DNA of 59,707 nt, taken from positions 1 to 59,707 of the forward strand of contig CAMCXW010000008.1 of the NCBI GenBank assembly GCA_945883625.1. The letters run 5' to 3'. Under the pieces are notes generated by a model. The model was not told the DNA's origin. It searched no databases and saw only the letters and a list, made by a program, of their open reading frames with translations. The DNA is from Spirosoma fluviale. Lineage in GTDB: Bacteria; Bacteroidota; Bacteroidia; Cytophagales; Spirosomataceae. The position numbers and the translations under genes are program-made. Shown piece by piece: positions 43,098 to 52,325 of the stretch. The number at the start of each line of letters is the position of its first letter. Within the stretch, counting starts at the first letter, position 1.

Positions 43098-45233
43098 ATG
43101 AGAATTTACCAACTAATCATTCTCCTATTTTTAAGCCAAACCATCTTGAAGGCCCAAAAGTCTATTGTTTGGAAGGAAAGCTATCCGGGTATTTGGAAAG
43201 CGGATATTGGTCAAAAACAAAAACACAGTCTCCTTCAAGCAGCCGGTGGCAAGGTGAATTTGTCCGCGCTAAATCAACTTCCTAAAACCGTATTTCCACT
43301 AGATAAAGGGACCATTGAAATCAAAATCATACAAGGGAAAACCTACCTAAAATTGCCGCTCCAACAAGGAGAGCAGTTGTTCGGTTTGGGGCTTAATTTT
43401 CAAACGGTAAACCAACGAGGTCGTATTTTAAACCTTCACATGGATCATTTTGGTGGGAAGGATAATGGCCGAACGCATGCGCCTGTTCCTTTTTATGTTT
43501 CCTCAAAAGGCTATGGCGTGTTGATCGATGCTGCTCAATACATCACCGTTTATGCTGGAACCGGTGTGCGTGTCGATTCCAAAAACCCACCTGAACTTCA
43601 GGACCGAAATACCAATAAAAAATGGAGTGCACAACCTTATTCGGATGCCGTAGAGGTATTGGTCCCAGCGAATGGAACTAGCCTGTATGTATTTGCGGGG
43701 CCATCACCTATGCAAGCTGTACAGCGCTATAATTTACTCAATGGCGGTGGCTATTTACCTCCCAAATGGGGATTGGGATTTACGCAACGCGTACCCACAC
43801 TTTATTCCCAAGAAGACATCTTGAAAGAAGTCGCCAGTTTTGAGGAACATGATTTTCCATTGGATTTTATTGGCGTAGAGCCTGGTTGGCAAAGCATGTC
43901 CTACCCATGCACCTTTGAATGGGATACGACGCGATTCCCGACACCCAAATTATTCTTGGCAAAATTAGCGGAAAAGGGTGTTTCAGCTAATCTATGGCTT
44001 AATCCCTATGTTTCACCGAAGTCGTCCCTCTATCCCTTGGTTAAAAACCTGACGGGCTCGCATACAGTTTGGAATGGTTTGGTGCCCGATTTTACCTTGG
44101 CCCAAACCCGTCAGTTATACAAGAATCATTTCAAAAAAAATCATTTAGACATTGGCGTGGGTGGTTATAAAATAGACGAGGTCGATGGCTATGACAATTG
44201 GGTGTGGCCGGATGTAGCAACATTCCCATCGGGCACAAGTGCGGAGGAGATGCGGCAAATATATGGATCATTGGTACAAAAAATGACCGCTGATTGGTAC
44301 AAAGAAATCAACAAGCGAACCTATGGTTTAGTTAGGGCCTCTAATGCAGGGAGTAGCCATTTGCCTTACATAATTTACAATGACTATTACAATCACAAGG
44401 ATTTCATCACTGCATTGGTCAATAGTAGTTTTATTGGCGTCCTCTGGACTCCAGAAGTGCGTGCATCCAAAACAGCGGAAGAGTGGATACGAAGAATGCA
44501 ATCCGCCTGTTTTTCACCAATGGCCATGATCAATGCGTGGGCCGACGGGACAAAACCGTGGACTTTCCCCGAAGTAGCCGAAGCGGTAAAAGAGGTGGCC
44601 AATTTACGGATGCAATTATTACCCTACCTTTATACAACATTTGCGGCTTATTACCGGGAGGGAAAACCGCCCTTTCGCGCCATGCAATTAGTAGACGAAT
44701 TTAGTGACCAAAACATCCAAGAGCGTGGCCTACTAGATGCAACCACAAATCCATATCAAATGGCGATTCGGAAAGATATCAAAGACCAGTACATGATGGG
44801 TGATGAAATCTTGGTTGCTCCCATGTTTGCAGGGGAAAAAAGCAGGCAGGTAATTTTGCCTAAAGGAAAGTGGTATGATTTTTATTCAGGAGAATTTGTG
44901 GGAGAAAACCAATTGATACAGATTGAACCTCCTTTGGAAAAAATCCCCTTGTTTGTCAGAGATGGTGGTATTATACCGATGGTACCTGTGCACCGACAAG
45001 CACCTAAACAAGGTGAGAGATGGCCACTAACGTTGCAACATTATGGACAAAATCCAGGGGCATTTACCTTGTATGATGATGATGGTAAATCGTTTGATTA
45101 TGAAAAAGGAAAATTCACCTTATCGAAGTATTCGGTTCAACGAAATCCACAAGGGAAATTAGTGGGAAATCAAGCTATTCAAGCACCTATGAGCTATTTG
45201 CCGGAGGTAAGGTGGGTATTTATGACGAAATAA
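43098..45233 (+). CDS. GH31 alpha-glycosidase, exported
   Basis: 711-residue exported GH31 enzyme. The start at 43098 (MRIYQLIILLFLSQTILKAQ, a clean signal peptide) is chosen because the longer frame enters the divergent gene. N-terminal beta-sandwich (about 70-220: GEQLFGLGLNFQTVNQRG), barrel with FIGVEPGWQSMSYPCTFEWD, the nucleophile Asp360 in VGGYKIDEVDG, RASNAGSSHLPYIIYN and FIGVLWTPEVR, then a C-terminal domain with YMMGDEILVAPMFAGEKSRQVILPKGKWYDFYSG. Activities in GH31 include alpha-glucosidase, xylosidase, galactosidase and N-acetylgalactosaminidase; the EPGWQ motif is not enough to choose. Divergent, with 43 bases between start codons, from the PQQ enzymes, which may oxidise the released aldose. 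Confidence 0.88.
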   Translation: MRIYQLIILLFLSQTILKAQKSIVWKESYPGIWKADIGQKQKHSLLQAAGGKVNLSALNQLPKTVFPLDKGTIEIKIIQGKTYLKLPLQQGEQLFGLGLNFQTVNQRGRILNLHMDHFGGKDNGRTHAPVPFYVSSKGYGVLIDAAQYITVYAGTGVRVDSKNPPELQDRNTNKKWSAQPYSDAVEVLVPANGTSLYVFAGPSPMQAVQRYNLLNGGGYLPPKWGLGFTQRVPTLYSQEDILKEVASFEEHDFPLDFIGVEPGWQSMSYPCTFEWDTTRFPTPKLFLAKLAEKGVSANLWLNPYVSPKSSLYPLVKNLTGSHTVWNGLVPDFTLAQTRQLYKNHFKKNHLDIGVGGYKIDEVDGYDNWVWPDVATFPSGTSAEEMRQIYGSLVQKMTADWYKEINKRTYGLVRASNAGSSHLPYIIYNDYYNHKDFITALVNSSFIGVLWTPEVRASKTAEEWIRRMQSACFSPMAMINAWADGTKPWTFPEVAEAVKEVANLRMQLLPYLYTTFAAYYREGKPPFRAMQLVDEFSDQNIQERGLLDATTNPYQMAIRKDIKDQYMMGDEILVAPMFAGEKSRQVILPKGKWYDFYSGEFVGENQLIQIEPPLEKIPLFVRDGGIIPMVPVHRQAPKQGERWPLTLQHYGQNPGAFTLYDDDGKSFDYEKGKFTLSKYSVQRNPQGKLVGNQAIQAPMSYLPEVRWVFMTK

Positions 45234-45414
45234 AGGATTAACAAATTGACCGTTCGATTTTTATAAATCCATTTGAATAATAACCAAGTCAGCTGTAAAA
45301 AAATCAGTTTTATATAATTGAAATAATTTTTAAGTTTGGCAAGTTATAAAACGCGCTCCTCAAATTATTTAATTCATTTAATGACCATACATATAGCTAA
45401 ACCAATTTTCTACT

Positions 45415-46485
45415 ATGACTAATTGCCTAAAAATTTTCGCCCTTATTTCGGTTATATCTTCCCCGATATTTGCCCAGACACAGCAGACATATGCCGAAAA
45501 GCTTGGATTTCCTAAAGGCAAAAAAGTCCTTATTTTCCATGTTGACGATTGCGGAATGTCCTATTCTTCCAATCAAGGTGCTTATAAATCAATGGAGCAG
45601 GGAGTAGCTACTTCATGTAGTATCATGATGCCCTGCCCTTGGGCCGCAAGTTTCATTCACTATTTACAGAAAAATAATCCAAAGGCTGATGCGGGTTTAC
45701 ACCTGACATTAACTTCAGAATGGAATGATTACCGCTGGCCAGCACTTGCGGGGTTCCAGCAAGTTCCCGGATTAAGTGATGGAGATGGATGTCTGCACCG
45801 GAGCGTCGAACAGGTTATTAAAAATGCGAGTCCGGATGAAGTGGAAAGAGAAATTAGAGCTCAAGTAGAACGCGCAAAGCGTTTGGGATGGGCACCTACG
45901 CACATCGACTCACACATGGGAACGCTATTTGCCTATCCCCCATTTTTGGAGCGGTATGTTAAGGTAGGTATTGAGTTAGGCATTCCTGTGATGTTTCCCG
46001 GAGGAAATAATAAAATGATGATTGAATCCATGAACTTACCACTTATTAAAAAGATGAAAGCAGATGGGACATGGAAAGAGGGCACCAAATTAGAAGCTAA
46101 AAGATATGGGTTGACCGATTTGTTTGGTGAAGCGAGTAAAATGGGTGAAAAACTTTGGAATGCAGGACTTCCCGTTTTAGACGATTTACATACATTTAGC
46201 GGCGATTGGAAACCTGCCGGAAACCCAAGCGCTGAAGAATGGGGGAAATATAAGGCCCAACAATGGATTGAAACAATCAAAAATATGAATCCAGGCGTAG
46301 CCATGATGATCGTACATAGCAGTGACATTACAGAGGAATTTAAGTTTATATCTGGTTCAGGGGGATCGCGTTTAGCCGACATGAATTCCATGATGAATCC
46401 TGAACTAAAAGCCTACATCGAAAAAGAGGGAATTATATTAACTACTTTCCGCGAATTACTGGAGCGCCGCAAAAAGGTTCATTAA
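45415..46485 (+). CDS. ChbG/YdjC-family carbohydrate deacetylase, exported
   Basis: 356-residue protein of the YdjC/ChbG family, metal-dependent deacetylases acting on N-acetylated oligosaccharides such as chitobiose. Signal peptide MTNCLKIFALISVISSPIFAQ places it in the periplasm, unlike cytoplasmic ChbG of enterobacteria. Catalytic segments: Asp44-Asp45 (FHVDDCGMSYSSNQG), DAGLHLTLTSEW and THIDSHMGTLF (His-x3-His metal site), plus IVHSSDITEEF near the end. Upstream it shares the exact 15-base leader TAAACCAATTTTCTA with susC. Lies 181 bases after GH31 on the same strand. Longer than E. coli ChbG (about 250 residues), matching a longer Bacteroidota branch. Confidence 0.83.
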   Translation: MTNCLKIFALISVISSPIFAQTQQTYAEKLGFPKGKKVLIFHVDDCGMSYSSNQGAYKSMEQGVATSCSIMMPCPWAASFIHYLQKNNPKADAGLHLTLTSEWNDYRWPALAGFQQVPGLSDGDGCLHRSVEQVIKNASPDEVEREIRAQVERAKRLGWAPTHIDSHMGTLFAYPPFLERYVKVGIELGIPVMFPGGNNKMMIESMNLPLIKKMKADGTWKEGTKLEAKRYGLTDLFGEASKMGEKLWNAGLPVLDDLHTFSGDWKPAGNPSAEEWGKYKAQQWIETIKNMNPGVAMMIVHSSDITEEFKFISGSGGSRLADMNSMMNPELKAYIEKEGIILTTFRELLERRKKVH

Positions 46486-46518
46486 TTCTAATTTAGAGGT
46501 AGTCACGGTCAAAAAACC

Positions 46519-47382
46519 TTAGTTATTTTCTTTTTTCAAATTCACCAGGTAGCCAAAAAGCGCTGCTGTAAAAAACATAATCAAGCTGTAAATCACGGCT
46601 GGCGTACTCATCGCACTATTCCCAATCACCGTTAATGCAATAAATATGGCCAAGGTGCCATTGTGAATACCTATTTCCATACCAATCGCAATAGCCTGCG
46701 CCTTGCCTAATTGGAACAAATGTGGTACAAAATAGCCAATACCCAAGCTAAGAACGTTTAATATTAAAGTAGGTATGCCCACTAATTTAAAATCTTGAAC
46801 GATATGGGCCTTTTCCTTAAGAATTGTCATGACAATCACTAAAACCAGAAAAAGAGCAGAAATAATTTTAACTGGACTACTCAGACGTTCCGCCAGGGAG
46901 CTTGCTTTGGAACGTATTAGCATGCCAATCGAGACAGGTCCTAAAACAACTAAACAAACCTCGAATACTTTTTTGAATTGCAAAGGGACCACTTGATCCG
47001 TTTGCATAAAACTAGCCATAGCAAAATTCACAATAATGGTAATCGAAAAAACGGAAATCAAGCTATTCAAGGCCGTAAGCGTCACATTGAGTGCCACGTC
47101 ACCTTTAGCAATATGTGAATATAGATTAGCGGTGGGACCACCCGGGGAAGCCGATAAAAGCATGAGACCTACGGCTAATTCAGGCGAAAGATTAAAACCG
47201 ACCGCAATAAAATAACAAATAGTAGGCAAGAGAATCATTTGACAGACTAAACCAATCAGAACGGCTTTTGGGAAAATAAGTACACGCTTAAAATCTTCTA
47301 CGCGCAATGAAAGGCCCAAGCCCATCATGATAATAGCCAATGCGAGAGGTAGGAGTACGACAGCTAAAAAATTTGCTTGCAT
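46519..47382 (-). CDS. Bile acid:sodium symporter family (BASS) transporter, short form
   Basis: 287-residue inner-membrane transporter with about nine hydrophobic helices. Motifs: AIIMMGLGLSLRVEDFKRV, GLMLLSASPGGPTANLYSHIAKGDVALNVTLTALNS (first crossing helix) and AIGMEIGIHNGTLAIFIAL (second). SPGG in place of the PCG seen in the other BASS gene marks a different subfamily. It is downstream of the ceramidase-like gene on the same strand (125 bases) and convergent with the deacetylase gene. TAAACC word on the minus strand (complement of 47393-47398). Substrate unknown; an organic anion such as a bile-salt-like sterol, pantothenate or keto acid is possible. Confidence 0.87.
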   Translation of the reverse strand: MQANFLAVVLLPLALAIIMMGLGLSLRVEDFKRVLIFPKAVLIGLVCQMILLPTICYFIAVGFNLSPELAVGLMLLSASPGGPTANLYSHIAKGDVALNVTLTALNSLISVFSITIIVNFAMASFMQTDQVVPLQFKKVFEVCLVVLGPVSIGMLIRSKASSLAERLSSPVKIISALFLVLVIVMTILKEKAHIVQDFKLVGIPTLILNVLSLGIGYFVPHLFQLGKAQAIAIGMEIGIHNGTLAIFIALTVIGNSAMSTPAVIYSLIMFFTAALFGYLVNLKKENN

Positions 47383-47507
47383 AATTCGTGTAGGTTTAGA
47401 TGTAATGTCGGTGGCAAATAAAATCGAAATACCTTAAACAAACAAATGCATTTCACCTTGAGTCAAACCAACATTCATTTTCCATATATTCAGAAGTGAT
47501 TATATGC

Positions 47508-48905
47508 TTAATGCGTGGGTTGGTTCACTGCATTTGACAAATGACGCAACATTTCAAACGTATATTCCCCCATATTCGGACCAAACCATCCCATAGTTTT
47601 AGGCTCATAGGAATCAAAATAAAAATATTTTCCCGGAATGATATAACCCACGTAACTACCATTAAAACTTGTAATGTTGGCATGATAACCTTTGTTGGCC
47701 AACGCATCTTTGATTTGAAGCGCAAACTCCCCACTGAAGTCGGATGGTGTCGTAAACCACATAAGATTATCCATTTTAATGACTTGCAAGTAAACATTTT
47801 GGGGCAAAGGCATTAATTTTTCACTTAGCCAGCTCGTGAAATGTAAATGATTTGTCAAACGAATGTGGTAAGCGGGTAAGTCCATTTTTAAGCTAATCGA
47901 GGACAAATTAATTCGATCTTTGAGTTGCACCTGTGTTAAATGCCTTTCGAGACTGTCAGCGAGCGCCTCTCCTATGTGCTTCGACTTTTCAAATTCGTTG
48001 CCCTCTCCTACTGGGCTTTGACTTCCCACAGAGCCACCGCAGAAAATAGCTAGGTCAACAGAACCCTGTTCCATTTTTCGTTGCCAATAACCGGGATAAT
48101 CTGCACTAAATTCAAAATTATCGGCACCAATGGTCGTTGCATGTGCGCCAAATGATCCAATTACCGCTTTGAACCCTGTTTTTTGTTGAATGGATATATA
48201 ATTAAACTGGCCATTGATGGTTCCTGTCTCACCGATCAATCGATTTTTGACATAAGGCGCCGCATTAAAATACCCATTCCCAAATCGGGCAGGTTTTAAG
48301 TCGGCAATTGCTTTAGTGACCGCTGTTGATATTTGATTAACCAACCATTTTTGAATGCCTACATTGGCTTTCCCTGCAAATTGTTCCCCGATAAAACCTG
48401 GCCCCCAAGCTCCTACGCTGGAATGCGTGTGCGAGGCTGAATAAAATACTTGATTTCGTTGGATACCCTTTTTTTGAAGTGTTAAACTAACTTCATCAAT
48501 GATGTTGGGAGGCATAATGAGCATATCAGCACCCACTATAACGACCAATTGATTGCCCACTTTGATCGCTGCGGCTTTTACAAAAATACTATCATGTGTA
48601 CCTTTGGCGCTTTTCCCTTTTCGGGCACCAAAACCAGCCAATGGAACTTCGACAAACTTGCCCATTTCTGGACTATCTTGATTATGACCCACACTTGGCG
48701 TAATGCTCACTTTGGAGAAACCGGCCTCGAGAAGATCGTCATTGCTTTTCAGCACTTTCTTTAGACTGTCTAAACGCGTTTTCGTTTGTTGGTAGTAGGC
48801 CGTTTTAAAATAAGGTGTTTGATCAACGCGGCAAGAAATCAAAAAAGACAGTAAAAAGATTGTGCCAGAAAGCACGGTTCCAATAATCAAACCAATTTTT
48901 TTCAT
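47508..48905 (-). CDS. Neutral ceramidase-like protein, exported (N-terminal domain only)
   Basis: 465-residue exported protein matching the N-terminal catalytic domain of neutral/alkaline non-lysosomal ceramidases, zinc amidases that split ceramide into fatty acid and sphingosine. Signal or anchor at 1-25 with a possible lipobox (LISC). Landmarks: AGFSKVSITPSVG, FYSASHTHSSVGAWGPGF (His-Thr-His zinc site), IGSFGAHATTIG and FCGGSVGSQSP, the position of the nucleophilic Ser. Classical enzymes are about 650-780 residues; the C-terminal immunoglobulin-like domain is missing here. Many Bacteroidota carry such compact versions with unproven substrates, so a different amide or ester is possible. Confidence 0.78.
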   Translation of the reverse strand: MKKIGLIIGTVLSGTIFLLSFLISCRVDQTPYFKTAYYQQTKTRLDSLKKVLKSNDDLLEAGFSKVSITPSVGHNQDSPEMGKFVEVPLAGFGARKGKSAKGTHDSIFVKAAAIKVGNQLVVIVGADMLIMPPNIIDEVSLTLQKKGIQRNQVFYSASHTHSSVGAWGPGFIGEQFAGKANVGIQKWLVNQISTAVTKAIADLKPARFGNGYFNAAPYVKNRLIGETGTINGQFNYISIQQKTGFKAVIGSFGAHATTIGADNFEFSADYPGYWQRKMEQGSVDLAIFCGGSVGSQSPVGEGNEFEKSKHIGEALADSLERHLTQVQLKDRINLSSISLKMDLPAYHIRLTNHLHFTSWLSEKLMPLPQNVYLQVIKMDNLMWFTTPSDFSGEFALQIKDALANKGYHANITSFNGSYVGYIIPGKYFYFDSYEPKTMGWFGPNMGEYTFEMLRHLSNAVNQPTH

Positions 48906-49022
48906 AGTAAATCAGAGATACGAAGAAGGCAAAAATAACTAAATGTGTGGATTACTTTTGCTATGCTTTTCAAAAGATGCTCAAGTTAAATTGAAACCAA
49001 TCACCCATGAAGCGCCGGGGTA

Positions 49023-50576
49023 TTAAAGTTTATTGGAAAATGAAGGCTTTGTGATATTTCCGTTTTCATCAATTGGGTATAATGCGCCCTCCTTCTCTAG
49101 CTGTTCACGCATTTGATTAACTAATTGTTTCAATTTTTGAGGCATTTTAGTAGCCAAGTTATTCGTTTCATACGGATCCAATAAAAGGTTAAATAGTTCA
49201 AATCTTGTATTAGCAGGGTTTAATGCTGGAAAATAATGATAGACAATCTTCCAATCGCCATTTCGATAGCTTGTAAAATACTTACTTCGGTGATCATGCG
49301 GAAAGTGCATTAAAAACGTCTCAGATTTTAACGAATTCGAATTTCCCATCAGATTGACCGCTAATGAAGTACCGTCAACAGAATGTCCGATTGGATTTTT
49401 TATATCTAATAAATCTAAAATAGTCGGATAGATATCCATAATTGTTCCTAATTGAGTTTGTATGGCACCTTGCTTTATAGGCATTTTTTTCTGCCACCTA
49501 TTCGTGCGTTCAGGTTTAGCCCAAGAGGCAATAAATGGAATTCGCATTCCTCCCTCGTAATGTGTTCCCTTTTTTCCCCTGAGCGGAGCAGAACTTGAAA
49601 CTTCATGTGTAGGTCCAAGCGGTGCGTCTGAACCATTGTCTCCTAAAAAAAAGATAATGGTATTTTCAGAAAGGCTTAATTTTTCTAATTCATTCAAAAT
49701 TTGACCCAATGAATTATCCATCCCTTCAACCATACTCGCGAACTTTTGAGCTTCCACGCCCCGTAAGGTATCCTTCATATAATGTGCCTTAAATGATGGA
49801 TCAAACGTAAAAGGCGTGTGCACTGCATAATGTGCTATTTGTAAGAAAAAAGGCTTTTTATTTGCTGCCGCCTTATTTATTTCCTTTTTGGCTTCATTCG
49901 TTAAGGCATCCGTTAAAAAAGTAGACGTTTGATGGTAATTTTCTAAATGGGGTACCTGTTGCCTTACACTTCCATTCTTCATTTTTTGGGCGTAATTATC
50001 CATACCTAAATAGCTACCCGGATGACCAATTGCTGTGCCCCCAATATTAATATGATATCCTAAATTCAGAGGATTTTCTGCAAAAGACCCAAATGGCCCA
50101 AAGTGTGCTTTACCCACATATATTGTTTCATAACCATGCTTTTGAAGTATTAAAGGCAAAATCGTTGTATCCGTTTTAGGGATTCCTTTCCAATTCCATT
50201 CTTTAGGACCTAAGTTGCCGCGGTTATTTTCATCCGGATTAATCCACTGTGTCGTTTTGTGGCGCGCGGCATTTTGTCCAGTGATTAGACTTGCACGCGA
50301 AGGCGAACAAACACTTTGTGCGTAAAAAGTGGAAAATCGCATACCTAAATCGGCCAATCTTTTCATATTAGGTGTTTGATACCAATTATTAAGTGGATGG
50401 CGTTGAGGTTTTCCCTTGGCATCCAAAAGAAATGGGACAGAAGTATCCATTAGCCCCATATCATCTACCAAAAAGATAATGATATTGGGCTTTGGGGGGC
50501 TTTGGGAAAATGAAGTAGGGATAGCCAAAAAATAAAAACTAGCTAAAAGACAAATTCTTGATAAGCTCGAAAACAT
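49023..50576 (-). CDS. Sulfatase (type I, formylglycine-dependent), exported
   Basis: 517-residue exported sulfatase. Signal peptide MFSSLSRICLLASFYFLAIPTSFSQ; metal site Asp38-Asp39 (NIIIFLVDDMG); Cys90 in CSPSRASLITG is the consensus C-x-P-S-R for conversion to formylglycine; GKAHFGPFG, IFFLGDNGSDAPLG and LRGKKGTHYEGGMRIPF complete the family pattern. It should cleave sulfate esters from sulfated glycans or other compounds. A formylglycine-generating enzyme must be encoded outside the window. Alone between the M1 peptidases and the ceramidase-like gene, all on the minus strand. Substrate unassigned. Confidence 0.9.
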   Translation of the reverse strand: MFSSLSRICLLASFYFLAIPTSFSQSPPKPNIIIFLVDDMGLMDTSVPFLLDAKGKPQRHPLNNWYQTPNMKRLADLGMRFSTFYAQSVCSPSRASLITGQNAARHKTTQWINPDENNRGNLGPKEWNWKGIPKTDTTILPLILQKHGYETIYVGKAHFGPFGSFAENPLNLGYHINIGGTAIGHPGSYLGMDNYAQKMKNGSVRQQVPHLENYHQTSTFLTDALTNEAKKEINKAAANKKPFFLQIAHYAVHTPFTFDPSFKAHYMKDTLRGVEAQKFASMVEGMDNSLGQILNELEKLSLSENTIIFFLGDNGSDAPLGPTHEVSSSAPLRGKKGTHYEGGMRIPFIASWAKPERTNRWQKKMPIKQGAIQTQLGTIMDIYPTILDLLDIKNPIGHSVDGTSLAVNLMGNSNSLKSETFLMHFPHDHRSKYFTSYRNGDWKIVYHYFPALNPANTRFELFNLLLDPYETNNLATKMPQKLKQLVNQMREQLEKEGALYPIDENGNITKPSFSNKL

Positions 50577-50684
50577 ATAAAATAAGTTTAAGAATGACGA
50601 AAATAAATATAACGTAATGGTATCTAAGCTTGGAAATCAACAGTTTTACAGTCACCAATAATTCATGCGTTTTGACGCACTATT

Positions 50685-52325
50685 TTACTCCCGCCTCAAA
50701 CTACCATTATTTAATAAAACATTCCTGGGGTCTAATTCAACTTGTAAAGGTAAAGAACCTACTGAAAAACTATAAAACTGTGATTTAGCCGAAAGCTTCA
50801 TTTTCAAGATAGTTGGGGTACTTTTCCCCAACGTATAATATCCAATTTCAACTGGAGTATTAAACAAAAAATTACCCGATTGAACTTGGTTCAATTGAAC
50901 TGTCATTTTTTTTGTTTTGGAATTATAGTTCCAAGAAGCATCAATCGTTGGATTAACAGGCTGATATAACCATTGATTAAAAAATAACTTCAAGTCTTTT
51001 CCAGATACTTTTTCCATTTCAATTCTAAATTCATTCGTAGTTGTATTAGCATTAAAATACCTGGCATAATAGTTTCGAATTCCTTTTTTGAAGTTAGTTT
51101 CTCCAAGTAAATCTCGGAGCATATGAATCACCCAAGCCCCTTTTTGATAGGTTAATCCACTAGTAACTTGCTCAACCTCGGCGGACCTAGGACTCACAAT
51201 ACTGAAATTGGGCATTTTAGCTGCCAAATCATAAATAGTCTGCTTAGCTTTCAGTAAGCCTTTCGTATATTCTTTTTTCCCATATTCATGCTCTATAAAT
51301 AATAAGGTAAAGAATGTGGCGAAACCTTCGCTTAGCCAGGCGTCATCCCAATTAGCCTCCGTAATTGCATTGCCAAACCACTGATGTGCAATTTCATGAA
51401 TCACGACGTTTCTAATACGATCATCTCTTTTTCCATTCACTAAATTTTCTCCATAAAAAATCGCTGAGGATGTCTCCATTCCGCCATTGACGCTCGGCGT
51501 TTGAATATTTGCTAATTTCTCGTAGGCATAGGGCCCAACATAGTCACTGTAAAATGTTAACGCCTTTTTTGTTGGCTCATCAAAATCATAAAAACCTGCC
51601 TCTCTGTTTTTTGGATATACCCACGTTTGTATGGATTTGCCCCTAAAGGTGTCCACATATTTAACAGCAAAATCGGCTACACCTAACACGTATAACCAGG
51701 ACGAAACGGGTACAGATTGTTTCCAATGCGTTCGTTTTTCATTATTTCCCAAATCAGATTCTTCGAGTAGCAAACCATTGGAGACTACCTTATAATGTGA
51801 AGGTGCCTTTACTATAAATTCAGAAGTAGCTTTATCGGAAGGATGATCAATGAGTGGCAACCAATGTCTTCCTCTGTTGGGCCAATTTTCATTAAAAAAA
51901 CTACGATCACCAAATTTTGTGGCCCCAATTCTTAAACCATCAAATGGAATTCCATGGTATTTAATCGTATAAATAACTGTTTGATTTAGGATAGAAGCTT
52001 GAGGTAAATGAATAATGAGTGCGTCATTTTGGTGTGTAAAAGCGACGGCATTGGTATTCATAAAAACGGCGTCAACAACCATTCCTTTCCCATTCTTTTC
52101 TACTGATTTAGTGACAAGATCTAAGCGAAAATTCAATACACCTGCTTGCTTAAAATTGATAGTAATTTGTGTTTTGCCAATAATTTCATCGGTGCTATCG
52201 CTCAAGCCCAGTTCAAAAGTATAATGTTTAACATCGATACTTTTATTAATTGGGTACGTATCTGCATGGGAGATTAAGGAAAAAAATAAAAAAGTTATCG
52301 CCAAAAATCTACTTAATTTATTCAT
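50685..52325 (-). CDS. M1-family metallopeptidase, exported
   Basis: 546-residue exported zinc aminopeptidase-like protein. ATG at 52325 is chosen over an in-frame GTG at 52328; it overlaps the upstream stop by one base (TGATG), a coupling junction. Signal peptide MNKLSRFLAITFLFFSLISHA; N-terminal beta-domain; GGMET (281-285) in place of the substrate-recognition GAMEN; His310-Glu311-x-x-His314 and Glu333 form the zinc site. It lacks the long helical C-terminal domain of classical M1 enzymes, which is common in Bacteroidota. Partner of a second M1 gene; the two are diverged paralogues. Confidence 0.88.
   Translation of the reverse strand: MNKLSRFLAITFLFFSLISHADTYPINKSIDVKHYTFELGLSDSTDEIIGKTQITINFKQAGVLNFRLDLVTKSVEKNGKGMVVDAVFMNTNAVAFTHQNDALIIHLPQASILNQTVIYTIKYHGIPFDGLRIGATKFGDRSFFNENWPNRGRHWLPLIDHPSDKATSEFIVKAPSHYKVVSNGLLLEESDLGNNEKRTHWKQSVPVSSWLYVLGVADFAVKYVDTFRGKSIQTWVYPKNREAGFYDFDEPTKKALTFYSDYVGPYAYEKLANIQTPSVNGGMETSSAIFYGENLVNGKRDDRIRNVVIHEIAHQWFGNAITEANWDDAWLSEGFATFFTLLFIEHEYGKKEYTKGLLKAKQTIYDLAAKMPNFSIVSPRSAEVEQVTSGLTYQKGAWVIHMLRDLLGETNFKKGIRNYYARYFNANTTTNEFRIEMEKVSGKDLKLFFNQWLYQPVNPTIDASWNYNSKTKKMTVQLNQVQSGNFLFNTPVEIGYYTLGKSTPTILKMKLSAKSQFYSFSVGSLPLQVELDPRNVLLNNGSLRRE

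Noticed and set aside
45933-46391. 152-codon open frame on the minus strand
   Set aside because: Antisense to the ChbG-like deacetylase, which has all catalytic motifs; composition looks like a shadow frame.
47508-48905. Functional link between the ceramidase-like gene and the ethanolamine-type operon
   Set aside because: Ceramidase releases sphingosine and fatty acid, not ethanolamine, and the loci are 8 kb apart with unrelated genes between.
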